From contig JNDT01002377.1 of assembly GCA_000697055.1 (NCBI GenBank), positions 1 to 64,000 of the forward strand: a stretch of DNA of 64,000 nt, written 5' to 3'. The notes below the pieces were generated by a model. It searched no databases, had not been told where the DNA came from, and saw only the letters and a program-made list of their open reading frames with translations. Below, in pieces: positions 12,119 to 22,143 of the stretch. How positions within the stretch are numbered: the first letter of the stretch is position 1; each line of letters opens with the position of its first letter. Source of the DNA: Saksenaea vasiformis B4078. Taxonomy: Eukaryota; Mucoromycota; Mucoromycetes; Mucorales; Saksenaeaceae. The translations under genes were made by a program, and so were the position numbers.

Positions 12119-13206
12119 TCAGAAGCGGACTTTTCTCTTCCGGGCCGTATATTTGGAGTCGTTGGCCACGGTTTTGTCACCCCGCTCACGTACAACCTGT
12201 TTCTTATGAAGTACCCAATTCTTATCTTTGACATGCTTTCTATCTTTTCTTCTCCTTCGTTCGACGCGTCTTTTCTCGTAGGTAATAGATTTAACTTCAT
12301 CTGGATGCATTTCACCATCTTCACCCAATGCTTTAGGCATGACATTGCGGACACCCGTTTGCTGACCCGCAAAGAGACACAGGTAGTATTTTTTGGCCTT
12401 TTTGGAGTTAGGATAGTCGACCAACAAACCACCTTCAAAACCACATCTGGTGGCGGTATCAATGATCAACTGAATCTGATCGTCGTTTTCGGGGTAAAAT
12501 TGGAAGATGGCACGTGCACCCTTCTTCATACCAGCATACAAGGTAGAGAAGAACCGGGCAAGTCGTGCTTTAGGTCGATTAATCACTTTATCGGCATTGC
12601 AAAGCCATTGCAAAACAGAGACACTATATTAAAAAAAAAAAGGAATGAATAAAAGAAAGTTCAAATTTGTCGGTTTTTTTTACCTGATGACACCATCAAA
12701 CGTGCCTGGTCGGAAGCCAACACCTTGACCCGCATCCTGCAGGAACAAATCGCCTTCGACTTCTCGTTCATTGGCAACATCTGATGACAGGTCAGCTGCA
12801 CTTTTTCACATTCAACTTTTATAGCTTACCAAGCATATGTGGTGAAATATCCATGCCCACCCAAATATGACCTTCCTCTTCCAAAATTTCGCCACTCAAT
12901 CCTGATCCACATCCAATATCCAACAAAAATGCAGGACCTTCTGGTAAATTCAACAATTCCAGAGCACGGTAAGCCATTTCAGCCTGAATCGAGGCAATAC
13001 GGGAGCTATCATGATGATTTGTTTATGTAAGTTGTCACTGTTCCGTTGCGTTGTCCACAATATATATATATATATTACTTGTCCGTATATTTCCTCGCCT
13101 CTGTTTCACCATAAAACTAAGCAGATTATTATTAGGTGTACATTGTTGGGGCACATAAATAATGACATACGATCTCGGGAGGTGCAATGTGTTCAGGTCG
13201 AGACAT
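12119..13206 (-). CDS. BUD23: 18S rRNA (guanine-N7) methyltransferase Bud23
   Basis: Methylates one guanine of 18S rRNA during small-subunit maturation, acting in the nucleus with Trm112. Five exons (13171-13206, 13079-13116, 12830-13005, 12684-12780, 12119-12623) give 283 residues with all phases consistent. The N-terminus [12 protein letters not shown] and [11 protein letters not shown] are the family hallmark. The SAM-binding motif is [13 protein letters not shown], followed by [22 protein letters not shown] and [22 protein letters not shown] (in parts). The C-terminus is the usual basic tail, rich in R/K ([13 protein letters not shown] and KRKVRF), used for nucleolar targeting and rRNA binding. 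The length matches yeast and human homologues. Intron 2 carries a TA microsatellite beside its donor. The first exon encodes only 12 residues. Confidence 0.95.
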
Positions 13207-13346
13207 GATGCGAAACGATAAATAACAGAGATAAACGTTTGGCAGCAACTGTGACAGCAATTCAAAAACTGCACGCGGTCCTTTTTTTTTTTTCCTTCTG
13301 AAATTTTGGGTGGCTTTGGGTCAGAGAGGCGTACTGTTTTTTGCAG

Positions 13347-13510
13347 AACGTTTTGCGTCGCCTAAAATGCTCTTTTGCGGTCGCCTAAAACCAAGTTTAC
13401 GCTATGATGAACCAAATTTAGTCAAATTAAAGCGTTACCGTTGATCTCTGTGTATTTACCTATCCACTTGGTTTCGGCGATACAAGAGCATTTCAGCGTC
13501 GCAAACGTTT
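13347..13510. repeat. Strong inverted repeat between BUD23 and the Fanzor relic
   Basis: Two ~45 bp arms, 13347-13395 and 13467-13510, are inverted near-copies. Both contain the order CGTTT(T)GCG, AAATGCTCTT and CCAAG when read in the same sense. The ~70 bp between the arms is unpaired. The left arm also contains a short internal duplication (TGCGTCGCCTAAAA / TGCGGTCGCCTAAAA). It lies 120-290 bp past the stop codon of the Fanzor relic. It could be a foldback element in the BUD23 promoter, the terminal repeat of the element that carried the Fanzor, or a structured RNA. Sequence alone does not decide between these. Confidence 0.7.
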
Positions 13511-13632
13511 CTCTGATGAGTAATCTGTTCTACAACCTGCAAGAGGACTTACCGATGAATACACCTAAAGGGAAGCATAAGTAAAACTGATCTAAGTTAA
13601 GGATTACAAGACATTTCACTAACCGTAATAAT

Positions 13633-16224
13633 CTAAATCCCTTCAAGGGAAACCGGATTCGTACCGGCGATAGTTGTCTGTGTGCGCAAGAACTCGGTAG
13701 GTCGACCATAGCCCTTCCAGATGTCGTTGGCAATCCAAAACAAGTTCTTGCTAGCATTTACATCCCGTTGCCAAAGTGTTCTACAGCGTTTACAAGCTAG
13801 TACACCATGGTGTGAGATTAAATCCTTGGTCGTGACTTTTTCGAGACATCTGCCGTGGCAGTTGTTACAAATCTAGAGCAACATTTGAATACTCAACAGT
13901 GGAATAATTGCTTAAGCTTACTTGAGAGCTCAGATATTCGTCTACTGTCACTGCTAGTAGTTCTCCTCTATGTTCGCGTCGCTTCAGCCCTTTCCAACAC
14001 TTGTTCACTACGTTCTTGCGCTTTCCTTTGTATGTCATCTTATTGCCAAACATCGCATCCCCGAAAACGATGAGGGGCATTTTTGTTGTCTCCTGGAACG
14101 CTGTTTGCTTCCATTTTTTTTGGGCGACTGCCTGGGCGTAGGGTAGACCTTTTCGTTGACATTGACCTGCGCTGGAACTCTTCCCCTATGAATTTCATTA
14201 GTTTTCATACATTTACAACTTCCATCATACTTTTCGACCTCCAAGACTAGCTTCTTCATCTTTTTCTTGCGCCTTCGCTTGCGTTCCTTACGATTCGCTT
14301 TTGTCTTCTTCCTTTTTCGCTGATTATACTTTTTCCCTCCATCGACGAGTATGTTCACCATTTCTTCCATGGCCCTCTGTCTGCCCTGATAGTCTCTAAA
14401 TCGGCTTTCTGCCGTCGATGGACCGTAAAAACCAAAGAGCTGCTCCAAGTGCTGGTATACATAACGGATATGGTCATTGTAGCGCTCTTAAAGCTGCGTC
14501 TTCCCTGTAGGCATCTCCGTTTCAATACCTTTGATGCGACCAGTCTTCTTTGCAGCATCCATCGCTCGGTTGACGTCGAAATGCTCCAGTATAGGTATAA
14601 TACTCTGCTGTCGAGCAACGACGGATTTCATGAGAGTTCGTTCCCTCGCCGTATGATGCGGTAAACACCTGGCTGACCCCTGGATCAATAGCACACGGAA
14701 GGAAATGTTTTTGGATTTCTGTTTGCGTGAAATCGTCGACAGAAAGCTCTGTACGCTGCACCCTGGAAGCATTTTTTGCCCTTGCGAACTGCAAGTCAAC
14801 CGCGAAACCGTCAGTCAATATTTGATTGGTGAACATGTACTTTTCGGAATTTTGGAGTGATTCGATGCTACGTGAAAAAAATCAGCGATATTTCTTTACA
14901 TGAGCGTTACCTATGAAACCCTAATTTGGAGAAATCCAGAACATCGTAGAACAGTTTCAAATGATCCTCGTGAGTGGTTCCAGCATTGCGAGAAACGAGA
15001 CTGCCTAGAGTTTTGGCATCGATGGTAATAAAGCGCCACTGGAACGATTCGCTTGGTGTCAGGCCAAAAAGACGTGGTAAATCCTTCGACTGCGTGGACT
15101 TGGTCGCTTGCAGATGCATGTTGTCATACAATTCCAGAATTTGCCGTAAAGCTGGTATGTACTTCCCGGGAGAAGCAGATATCGCTTCTTTAGTCGCTGG
15201 TTTTGGGACTATCTCTTCCAACTCCTGGCATACAGCTTCGACCGCCGTTTTGATATCGACAGGAACATTCTCGGAAATAGAATGAGGCCAACGAGGTTCA
15301 CCTCCGGCAATCCGTTCAAAGATATAGTCATTTGAAATCTCTTTTGCTAACTTATGGCTACGGTTCTATTATGCTGTGAGTAAAAAGACAACACAAGTGG
15401 AATACGTACAGGTAAAAGAAATTTCAATTGATAGACGGCATAAAAGAATATTCGATTCTCAAATGTCTCGACGACATGGTTTGAGTACACTGTGGCAAGC
15501 GTCACACATGCGGCAGAAAGTATGTCGCTGCAGCGTTCCTGCCGCGTCAGCCGGTATAAGCCGTTCGGGTGGTTGGTACAAAATGTTCTCCAATTTTGTA
15601 TAATATCGCTCGGCAGCTTGTCATTAGTACTGGTAATCTCCTTCCCAAGAACAAGTTGGCATATGGAATACCAAAAATTTTGCGTAAAGAGGTACGGTGC
15701 GATTTCTTCACGAGCATGCTTGATGATATACCAGTTGACGAACAACTGCGCCCGTATTATCACATTTCTGGACAGGTTACATAACCTTGTAACCTTTTCG
15801 TGGAGTGTATGTTGGTATGCAAGACGAACGATCTTGTCAAACGGTAATTTCCTGGTAAACTTTTCGTTGTCTTTTCCCAACTTGTCATAAACAGTCTGTT
15901 TCATCGTCAATTTATGCTTCGGGCACCGCGAGGACCTTGAACTTCGATGCTCGTTTGAGCCGCAGGAAGGGCAAGACGGTGGAGGCAAACTTTCATTTGG
16001 GCTTGCAGACGCTTTCGTGTTCCTTCCCCGTTTCTTTGCTTTGGATGATTCGGCTTGTTCTTCGATGGTCAACTTCCTTTTCGTACCAACTACAAGTTGG
16101 TTATTTAGCAAAAGGAAATCTTTTTAAATATGATCACCAGTTATCCTTCCATAGTTGGCATTTTTTGGGCACACCTTGTATCTCTTATTCGGATGTCCAA
16201 GGCCGCTGCAGTCCTTACAGACAA
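13633..16224 (-). pseudogene. Fanzor (eukaryotic TnpB-like RNA-guided nuclease), broken
   Basis: Fanzors are RNA-guided DNA nucleases of eukaryotic mobile elements with a RuvC fold. Exons seen: 16138-16224, 15410-16089, 14911-15350, 14167-14867, ~13922-14131, 13633-13872. In order there are two small zinc fingers (CKDCSGLGHPNKRYKVCPKN and CPSCGSNEHRSSRSSRCP), a helical region, RuvC-I with Asp in AIDPGVSQVFTAS (codon 14684-14686), the EYYTYTG and MPTGKT blocks, FRDYQGRQRAMEE, a long basic stretch, VFGDAMFGN, VDEYLSSQ then zinc ribbon CNNC...CKRC, and RuvC-III RDVNASKN with GYGRPTEFL. The glutamate of DEY is the relocated catalytic residue typical of Fanzors. It is dead: a frame change between EYYTYTG and AAKKTGRIKG (14530-14600), an in-frame TAA at 14488-14490, and a third break or an implausible 35-nt intron near 14132-14166. 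The N-terminus is unresolved. Confidence 0.9.
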
Positions 16225-17164
16225 CTAAGATCGAGATGTTCAGAAAGATTAAGCTCGCTATCAATGTGAAAGGTACTTTTTGTTCTCTCTTCCTTTTCTG
16301 CTTTTAATTTCAAAATTCGCAAATGTTTTTTATATGTGATCAAGGAGTGCACCGACAAGTTAACCACGCGAACGATTAACCAGAGTGTTACGTAGATAAC
16401 TTCAGTCAAGGTAAGCTCCATGTTAAAGGAGAAAGGGAATAGAAGACGTCAAAGAGAATAGGGTAAAGGTAGGCTAGGTGAGAAGAAGAGAAAACAGAGA
16501 AGACTGTTTTTCGCTTTTGACAGCTTTTGCAATGTGTCGAGACTTCCCACTTGAATGGACTCCGCTAACAGGCTTATCTTTTCAACGTTGGAATATTGAT
16601 TGGAGGTCATAATGTAGCTTTGGAGGGGATTACTGACCTTGGTAACTGTCATTGGCCTTGATAGCCAAATCTTGGCCTTCCCTTTATCTCACACTCGAAA
16701 TTATCTACTTCAATTTTTGGACCTGCTCGTACTGTAGACAGCAGCAATGAATACGGTACCACGCCGATCCACATCTGGCAATCTGATGATGAAAGTAGCA
16801 TGCTTTCCTTGTCGATACCAGACCTTCTTTGTATATGAAGATAGATACAGCTTTGTCAACAGAAACCTTATTTTTAATGAAAGTCGGTTCTTGTATCGTT
16901 CTTTTCGGTAATGCTAAGACTCGACCAGAATTCCTTGCTTCAGGAAGCTTTTACAGCTTCTTGAAAGTTATTGGGCATTTATTAATTAATTACATGTCTA
17001 TGCAAAGCTTCACAAAGCCTTCTCCTTATACCAATCAGGATAGAAGTCACGTTTTTATGCAAACTAGTCTACCAGAAAGCGGAAGTGAGCTTCAGTCAGC
17101 CTACTAGAAGGCCTAATGTATTTCCTCTGGGTGGTAAGCTCCAGCACGAACAAAAAAAAAGGAC
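16225..17164. other. Flank of the Fanzor relic, no clear gene
   Basis: Minus-strand frames beginning at ATG 16421 and 16652 could belong to the 5' end of the Fanzor gene or to host DNA; neither has recognisable motifs or a firm splice connection. No terminal inverted repeat was found on this side. Confidence 0.35.
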
Positions 17165-17345
17165 ACCTCGCACAAGGCATTCCCTCAAACCAGGTAGACA
17201 CTGTTCTTCATCCCGGTTGTATGTTTCGATATAATGTTGAGCCGTTCGCACATCTATGCCTGTGATGAATGCTGCTTCTTTGCTGTTCGTCCTTCTTCAA
17301 TCACCAAATCAAACATCTTTTCGATCTGCTGCGGGTGTGTTTTCT
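17165..17345 (-). pseudogene. Tc1/mariner-like transposase N-terminal fragment
   Basis: The minus strand encodes a helix-turn-helix as found at the N-terminus of Tc1-type transposases: QQIEKMFDLVIEEGRTA, then in another frame KEAAFITGIDVRTAQHYI, ETYNRDEEQ and LPG. The two parts lie in different frames, so the copy is frameshifted, and no DDE catalytic domain follows. Assigned from family resemblance. Confidence 0.55.
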
Positions 17346-17829
17346 ATAGGAAGCATTCGTTCTAGCTTTATGCTCACGCTACACACATAGTCTATCTGGA
17401 AAATGGATAAAGCCTGTTAAGCTTTCTTCTCTGTTATCATCATAAAATATTGGGGCTTCTGTCAATGTACGCATTCGCATAAGGTTGATGTCTACATGAC
17501 TACCTCCTTCCCGCCATCTTTCAGTTAAAACGAATGGATTTGAACGAGACAGTTCTGTCTACTCATTTTGTATATCATCCGCAAACATATCAACGTCAAA
17601 TGACGTGACATCATTTACATTCGATGGAGCGCCATCAGCCTCCATGTGTTCACGTAAAGCGTTCGTGTCGACCCTTTTCTTTGCAAATGGCGGAGTTCAT
17701 GCAACTCAAAAAAAAGCTCTGGTTGCTGGCGCAAAATTCATTACCAGCCGACGCAAAGTCACACGCAAAAAACTGTAAATAATTTGGCCAGGGCCGAATT
17801 CACGCAGAGAAGGGACCCCATCCAACGAC

Positions 17830-18370
17830 ATGTTGCATTTGCTTGGTGTCAATTTGCCAGACAGAAAATTAGTCAGGTAAAAATGCAAGCTATTTTCTAT
17901 AAATATAGAAACGCGATCTTATGATGATGTGGATAGTACGGCACTGCAGTATTTCTATGGCATTGGTGAACCTACAGCATTGAAACTTTGCCAGAAGCAT
18001 GCGATCCCACCTACCATTAAAGTGGCAGAATTAACCGATGTTCAAGTGACCGAACTTACCAACAGTCTGGCTTCCATGACTATCGAAACTGATTTAAAAC
18101 GTCAAATTCGTGAACATGTTATGCATCACCGTAACATTAACAACTATATTGGTCGACGCCACGCAATGAGCTTGCCCGTCCGAGGTCAACGAACAAGAAA
18201 CAACGCCAAAACATCAAAAAAACTGAATGGAAGATGGGTGCAGCGACGAGGATTTACCATGTAAGATTGTAAAGAAATCGATCGGTATGATAACTAAGCA
18301 AATCTGTTCATGTAGGTGGACTTTGAATCAGCAAGGGCCATTAGACCGATTTTTTGATAAGTTTATGTAA
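17830..18370 (+). CDS. SWS2: Mitochondrial small-subunit ribosomal protein uS13m
   Basis: Component of the mitochondrial ribosome small-subunit head, contacting 16S-type rRNA and the S19 neighbour. Exons 17830-17876, 17937-18260 and 18316-18370 give 141 residues, close to the 143 of yeast Sws2. The start MLHLLGVNLPDRK matches the family's first strand. ALQYFYGIGEPTA is the helix-two-turn-helix segment, and SLPVRGQRTRNNAKT is the highly conserved RNA-binding C-terminal motif. Reading through the second donor would stop right after GFTM. Splicing at GTAAG (18261) to an acceptor at 18315 adds a WTLNQQ tail of similar length to that in yeast, so the spliced form is preferred. The targeting peptide is not obvious, as usual for this protein. 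Confidence 0.9.
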
Positions 18371-20529
18371 ACTTTATATAATGTTTTCTTGAGGACAATT
18401 TTGCGCAACTGGAGATGCGCCTTGTGCATTGACATTGAAACCGGGTTTGCGATTATAATAAATAGATGAGTACTGTGTGCATTTTACACATGTTTCACAT
18501 GATGTGACGTACCGTTTAAATGGTGCAAATTCGGCCAAATCAACGCAGAAGCACTTCAAGTCGCGTAAAAACTTCCTTGCGTGAGTGATACTTACTAAAA
18601 GCCTATCTTCATTTACTGAGCGTGACCCTAGAGAAGGAAGACTTAAAGGTGACGTTATAGCAAATAGACTGGTGGCTTTATGTCAAAGCCATATATTTAT
18701 TTAAGACTATCGGAAAAAGAAGTGTACACTTGCGAAGACTTGAGGTGCACCGTGTATATATTTGTACAGTCCCGAGCTATTTTTCCGTAGTAGGTTACTA
18801 TGAGGAAAAATGACGGAAGACAACTCTGGAGGTATGGACCACTTTGTAAGTACCTATGACCAAAGCGAACTGGCGTGTCTAGCAGTCAGCTGTATTGCCA
18901 GTTCTATCAGAGTTGCTAGTTGATATCAGATCAGCCAGGGAGACAACCGTACATTTAAGCGATCCACACTGATGGGAAACAGCAAGGGGTAAAGGGATCT
19001 TGGCGGCACAGTGAAAAGGTAGTCTTATGATGAAGGGGAACATACACTCATGTAGGCGGCGAAAAGAGGGGGAAATGGTGTGTATGTGAGCTGGGAGTAC
19101 GATACTGAAAGGGAAACTATCGTTTTGCTACAATTTGTTGCTATGCCTTTTGCTTATGGTACTTCGAAATCGCGACAGCCTTCCCTTGTACATCAACGCA
19201 AAAGCGCTTCTCGAGAGGTACAAATCAGTCGGCAGCAACCTATAGAACGTGACTTAGGAAAATAAAAAGAAAAATATAGCATTGGATGATTTTGATCTGA
19301 TAACATTGGACCAGTTGCGATGAAATCGTGTACATATCTACAACGGTCTCATTTAGCTCATTAATGCTGTCAGTCCCTCCTTCGCCGTTTGGTTAGCGAA
19401 TTGGGACGCAGTGCAGCAATACACCACGGGTGTCTCCTTTACTGGCTTAGTAAACCACCGTACAGCCACACAGACTAAACAATTAAGGAAGAAATAGGAA
19501 ACTGTTCCTCATCGGTAGGTTTCTCTCTGGGTTCCGTCACATGTACGCAAACAACTAGGCATGATGATGCACAATGTTTTCAGAGACTTTTGTCGCAATG
19601 TCTTTTATGGAACGTTAACTTTAGGAAGTGACCAGATGTGGTGCTCGCTTCGCTTCGCAACACTGCTTTTCTACGGGAAAAGAGAAAATGTCACAATGCT
19701 CCCCCTTCTCATTTCAAATTTCTGTAACTTATAGCCCCGTCCTTTTCGAGAGATCGGCCAGGAAACATAGTACATATTTTCCAGTCCTTAGTAAAATCAA
19801 GTTCTGACAGGTTGAAACAGCCATTGGGGGAAACTGTCGCTTTGAAGACGCTCTACGTTGATCAGATTTCTTGCGAAATATGACGTAATAGCTGTTTGTC
19901 TCAATAATGCGTTTGCTCTCATATTTCTATCCAGTAAGGAAATCTATCACAGCATCGATACGTAACAGTTGATCTTGCAGTGGAAGATATGGTCTCCTTT
20001 TCGAAATTTCAAATACTTCTGGATTAGTACAACCCCTTCGACTTTTATACAGTTATTTATTGGTTAGTGTACCATTACGTCTTCGTTCCAAGGTTGTTGA
20101 AATTATCGTCATGCTAGGTTCGTTTGACAGAACAAACTAGTTCTTCGCTCGAGCTGAAAGTTCTGAGAGCGTCATCTGACGTCTTCCTTTTTTTTTTTTA
20201 ATCCATATAGCATTGTGTTGTTCGCTGGTCATAGTTACGTTCTTTGGCGTCATTGCGGAACATGGTGGTAAACAGAGTTCTTGATAGATATACTTATTTA
20301 TGGTTTCACTGATAAAATCGCTAAATATAAATAATAACCACGCAATTTTCATAGGACTGTAAAAAGCCATTATATAATGTGCTCATTGTTGTATGCAAGA
20401 GCTGTTCTTGATGGTGTCTGTACGAGCATGACTTTGTCGCACATCCTCAATAAAATATACCATCGCGATATTCAAGTATTTTCCTAGAAGCTAAGGACTT
20501 GATATTGGCGGGGGGACCACTGTGATACT
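18371..20529. other. Gene-poor stretch
   Basis: About 2 kb with only short open frames (for example 18374-18559 minus and 19080-19265 plus) that match no family known to me. No RNA gene motifs were recognised. The overall texture resembles decayed mobile DNA. Confidence 0.4.
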
Positions 20530-21207
20530 TTAGCATAAATTCTTTAATTCAAACGTTGCTCTAACATTTCCCCCTTTCTTTCCTTCTTTCTTTTTAGGAT
20601 TCGTTGGTTATATCTATGTCCTGAAGATAATCGATGAAGTTATGTTGGCAGACGAGATTTATCGACCTTCTTTTCTGCCACAAGACAGATGCGAATTTCG
20701 TGATATCCGGAACACCATATCCGCGTTACTACTATTTAAGGCAGGGTGGATGGAGTTTTCCAAAGGTATTTACTGCGTTGGCGAAATTGTATTTTAGTTG
20801 CCTTTCCTATTGATAACAGTTAATTTATTTTCAGTTCAATACTGCAAGATCAGTAGCATCGTAAAGCTGAATTTAGCGCAACGTCGCCTCCAACGCCAAT
20901 CGGAGAATCTCTTTGACGTTAGCCCAGCAGGCAGCCAAACTTTGTCCCCATACATATTGTCCATCCCAAATCGCCATGCCATACGGCAATAGAACGCAAT
21001 TATTTTCTTCTTATTCCGTTGTCTCGCTCTATACTAGTTTGCAAGTGTATCACGTTATTTGCGTTGTCTGATATCGAATGATCTATTCTTTGATGGATTA
21101 AATACCGCGCGTGTTGCGGAGAGACAGAATCACGTCGGTCCTCAATGATAAATGACCTATTCTTTGTCAATGAAAAAAGAAAGGTCCACCAATTTCTTTA
21201 ATATATG
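20530..21207 (+). repeat. Direct duplication, unit 1
   Basis: Collinear with 21482-22143 at roughly 75-85% identity by eye. Shared landmarks: AACATTT-CCCTTT, GGATT(C/T)GTT, TATATCTATGTCCTGAAGAT, CTATTTAAGG(C/T)AGG, GCAAGATCAGTAG, GACGTT(A/G)GCCCAGCAG, GCCATGCCATA and AGACAGAATCACGT. The unit contains potential exon pieces (GYIYVLKIIDEVMLADE; LLLFKAGWMEFSK) preceded by acceptor-like TTTTTAGG. The family is not recognised, and no continuous gene could be built. Confidence 0.7.
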
Positions 21208-21481
21208 TATCTCCAACTAACTGTATTTTCGACTTTATAGTGTGCTGAACCTTCCTCAGTTAAAACAGATTGACAAGAATGGCTCGGAACTTCAATGCTT
21301 CTTTCCAACTTATCACATTCTCAATATTTTGTTCCGAGACACGGACATCAAGCTTGCGAGGTAAAAGAAGTGATCTGAAGGAATGTCTTCCTATATGACG
21401 TAATGCTCGATTTATGTAATCCGTTGGGCTATCATGACATTGACCTTCTAGGAATGGATTGGAAAGGTACGAATAATACTT

Positions 21482-22143
21482 TCGTATAATTCATTATTCA
21501 AATATTGCTCCAACATTTTCCCTTTCGTTTTTTTCTTAGGATTTGTTAGTTATATCTATGTCCTGAAGATAATCAACGAGGTTACGTTGGCAAAAAAGGT
21601 TTGTCAACTATTTTTTCCACAAGACGGATGCGAATTTCACGACTTTTGGAACACCATTGCGGTATTACTGCTATTTAAGGTAGGTTGGATAGAGTTTTTC
21701 ACAGATATTTCACTGCGTTGACAAAATTGTATTTTATGCGTTTTCCTATTGATAACGTTAATTTGTTTAAGCTTGATATTGCAAGATCAGTAGTATTGTA
21801 AAGCTGAAATTAGCGCAGGGTCGTCGGCAGCGCCAATTAAACGATCTCTTTGACGTTGGCCCAGCAGACAGCCGGACTCCATCCCCACACACATTTTTCA
21901 CTCCAAAGCGCCATGCCATATGGCAATAAAACCATCTGTTTCCGTTCTATGCGTTGTTTGGGTGTATACTGATTTGCTGGTTTGTCACTTTATATACGTT
22001 GTCTGATATAGAATTTTCTATTCTTTGATGAATAAAATACTGCTTGTGTTGCAGAAAGACAGAATCACGTTGGTCCACGATGACAAATGTTCTTTATCAT
22101 TTGTCGACGAAAAGAAAAGATCCACGAATTTCTTCAATATATA
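21482..22143 (+). repeat. Direct duplication, unit 2
   Basis: Second copy of the 20530-21207 block, offset by ~940 bp. The protein-like piece GFVSYIYVLKIINEV corresponds to GFVGYIYVLKIIDEV of unit 1, but the later part is interrupted by stops after LDIARSVVL. Conservation is stronger over the protein-like parts than in between, suggesting that a gene family member, not just random DNA, was duplicated and then decayed. Confidence 0.7.

Noticed and set aside
16225..17760. Search for a matching terminal inverted repeat 5' of the Fanzor relic
   Set aside because: GACGCAAAGTCACACGC near 17752 is only loosely similar to the 13347 arm; not enough to define element ends.
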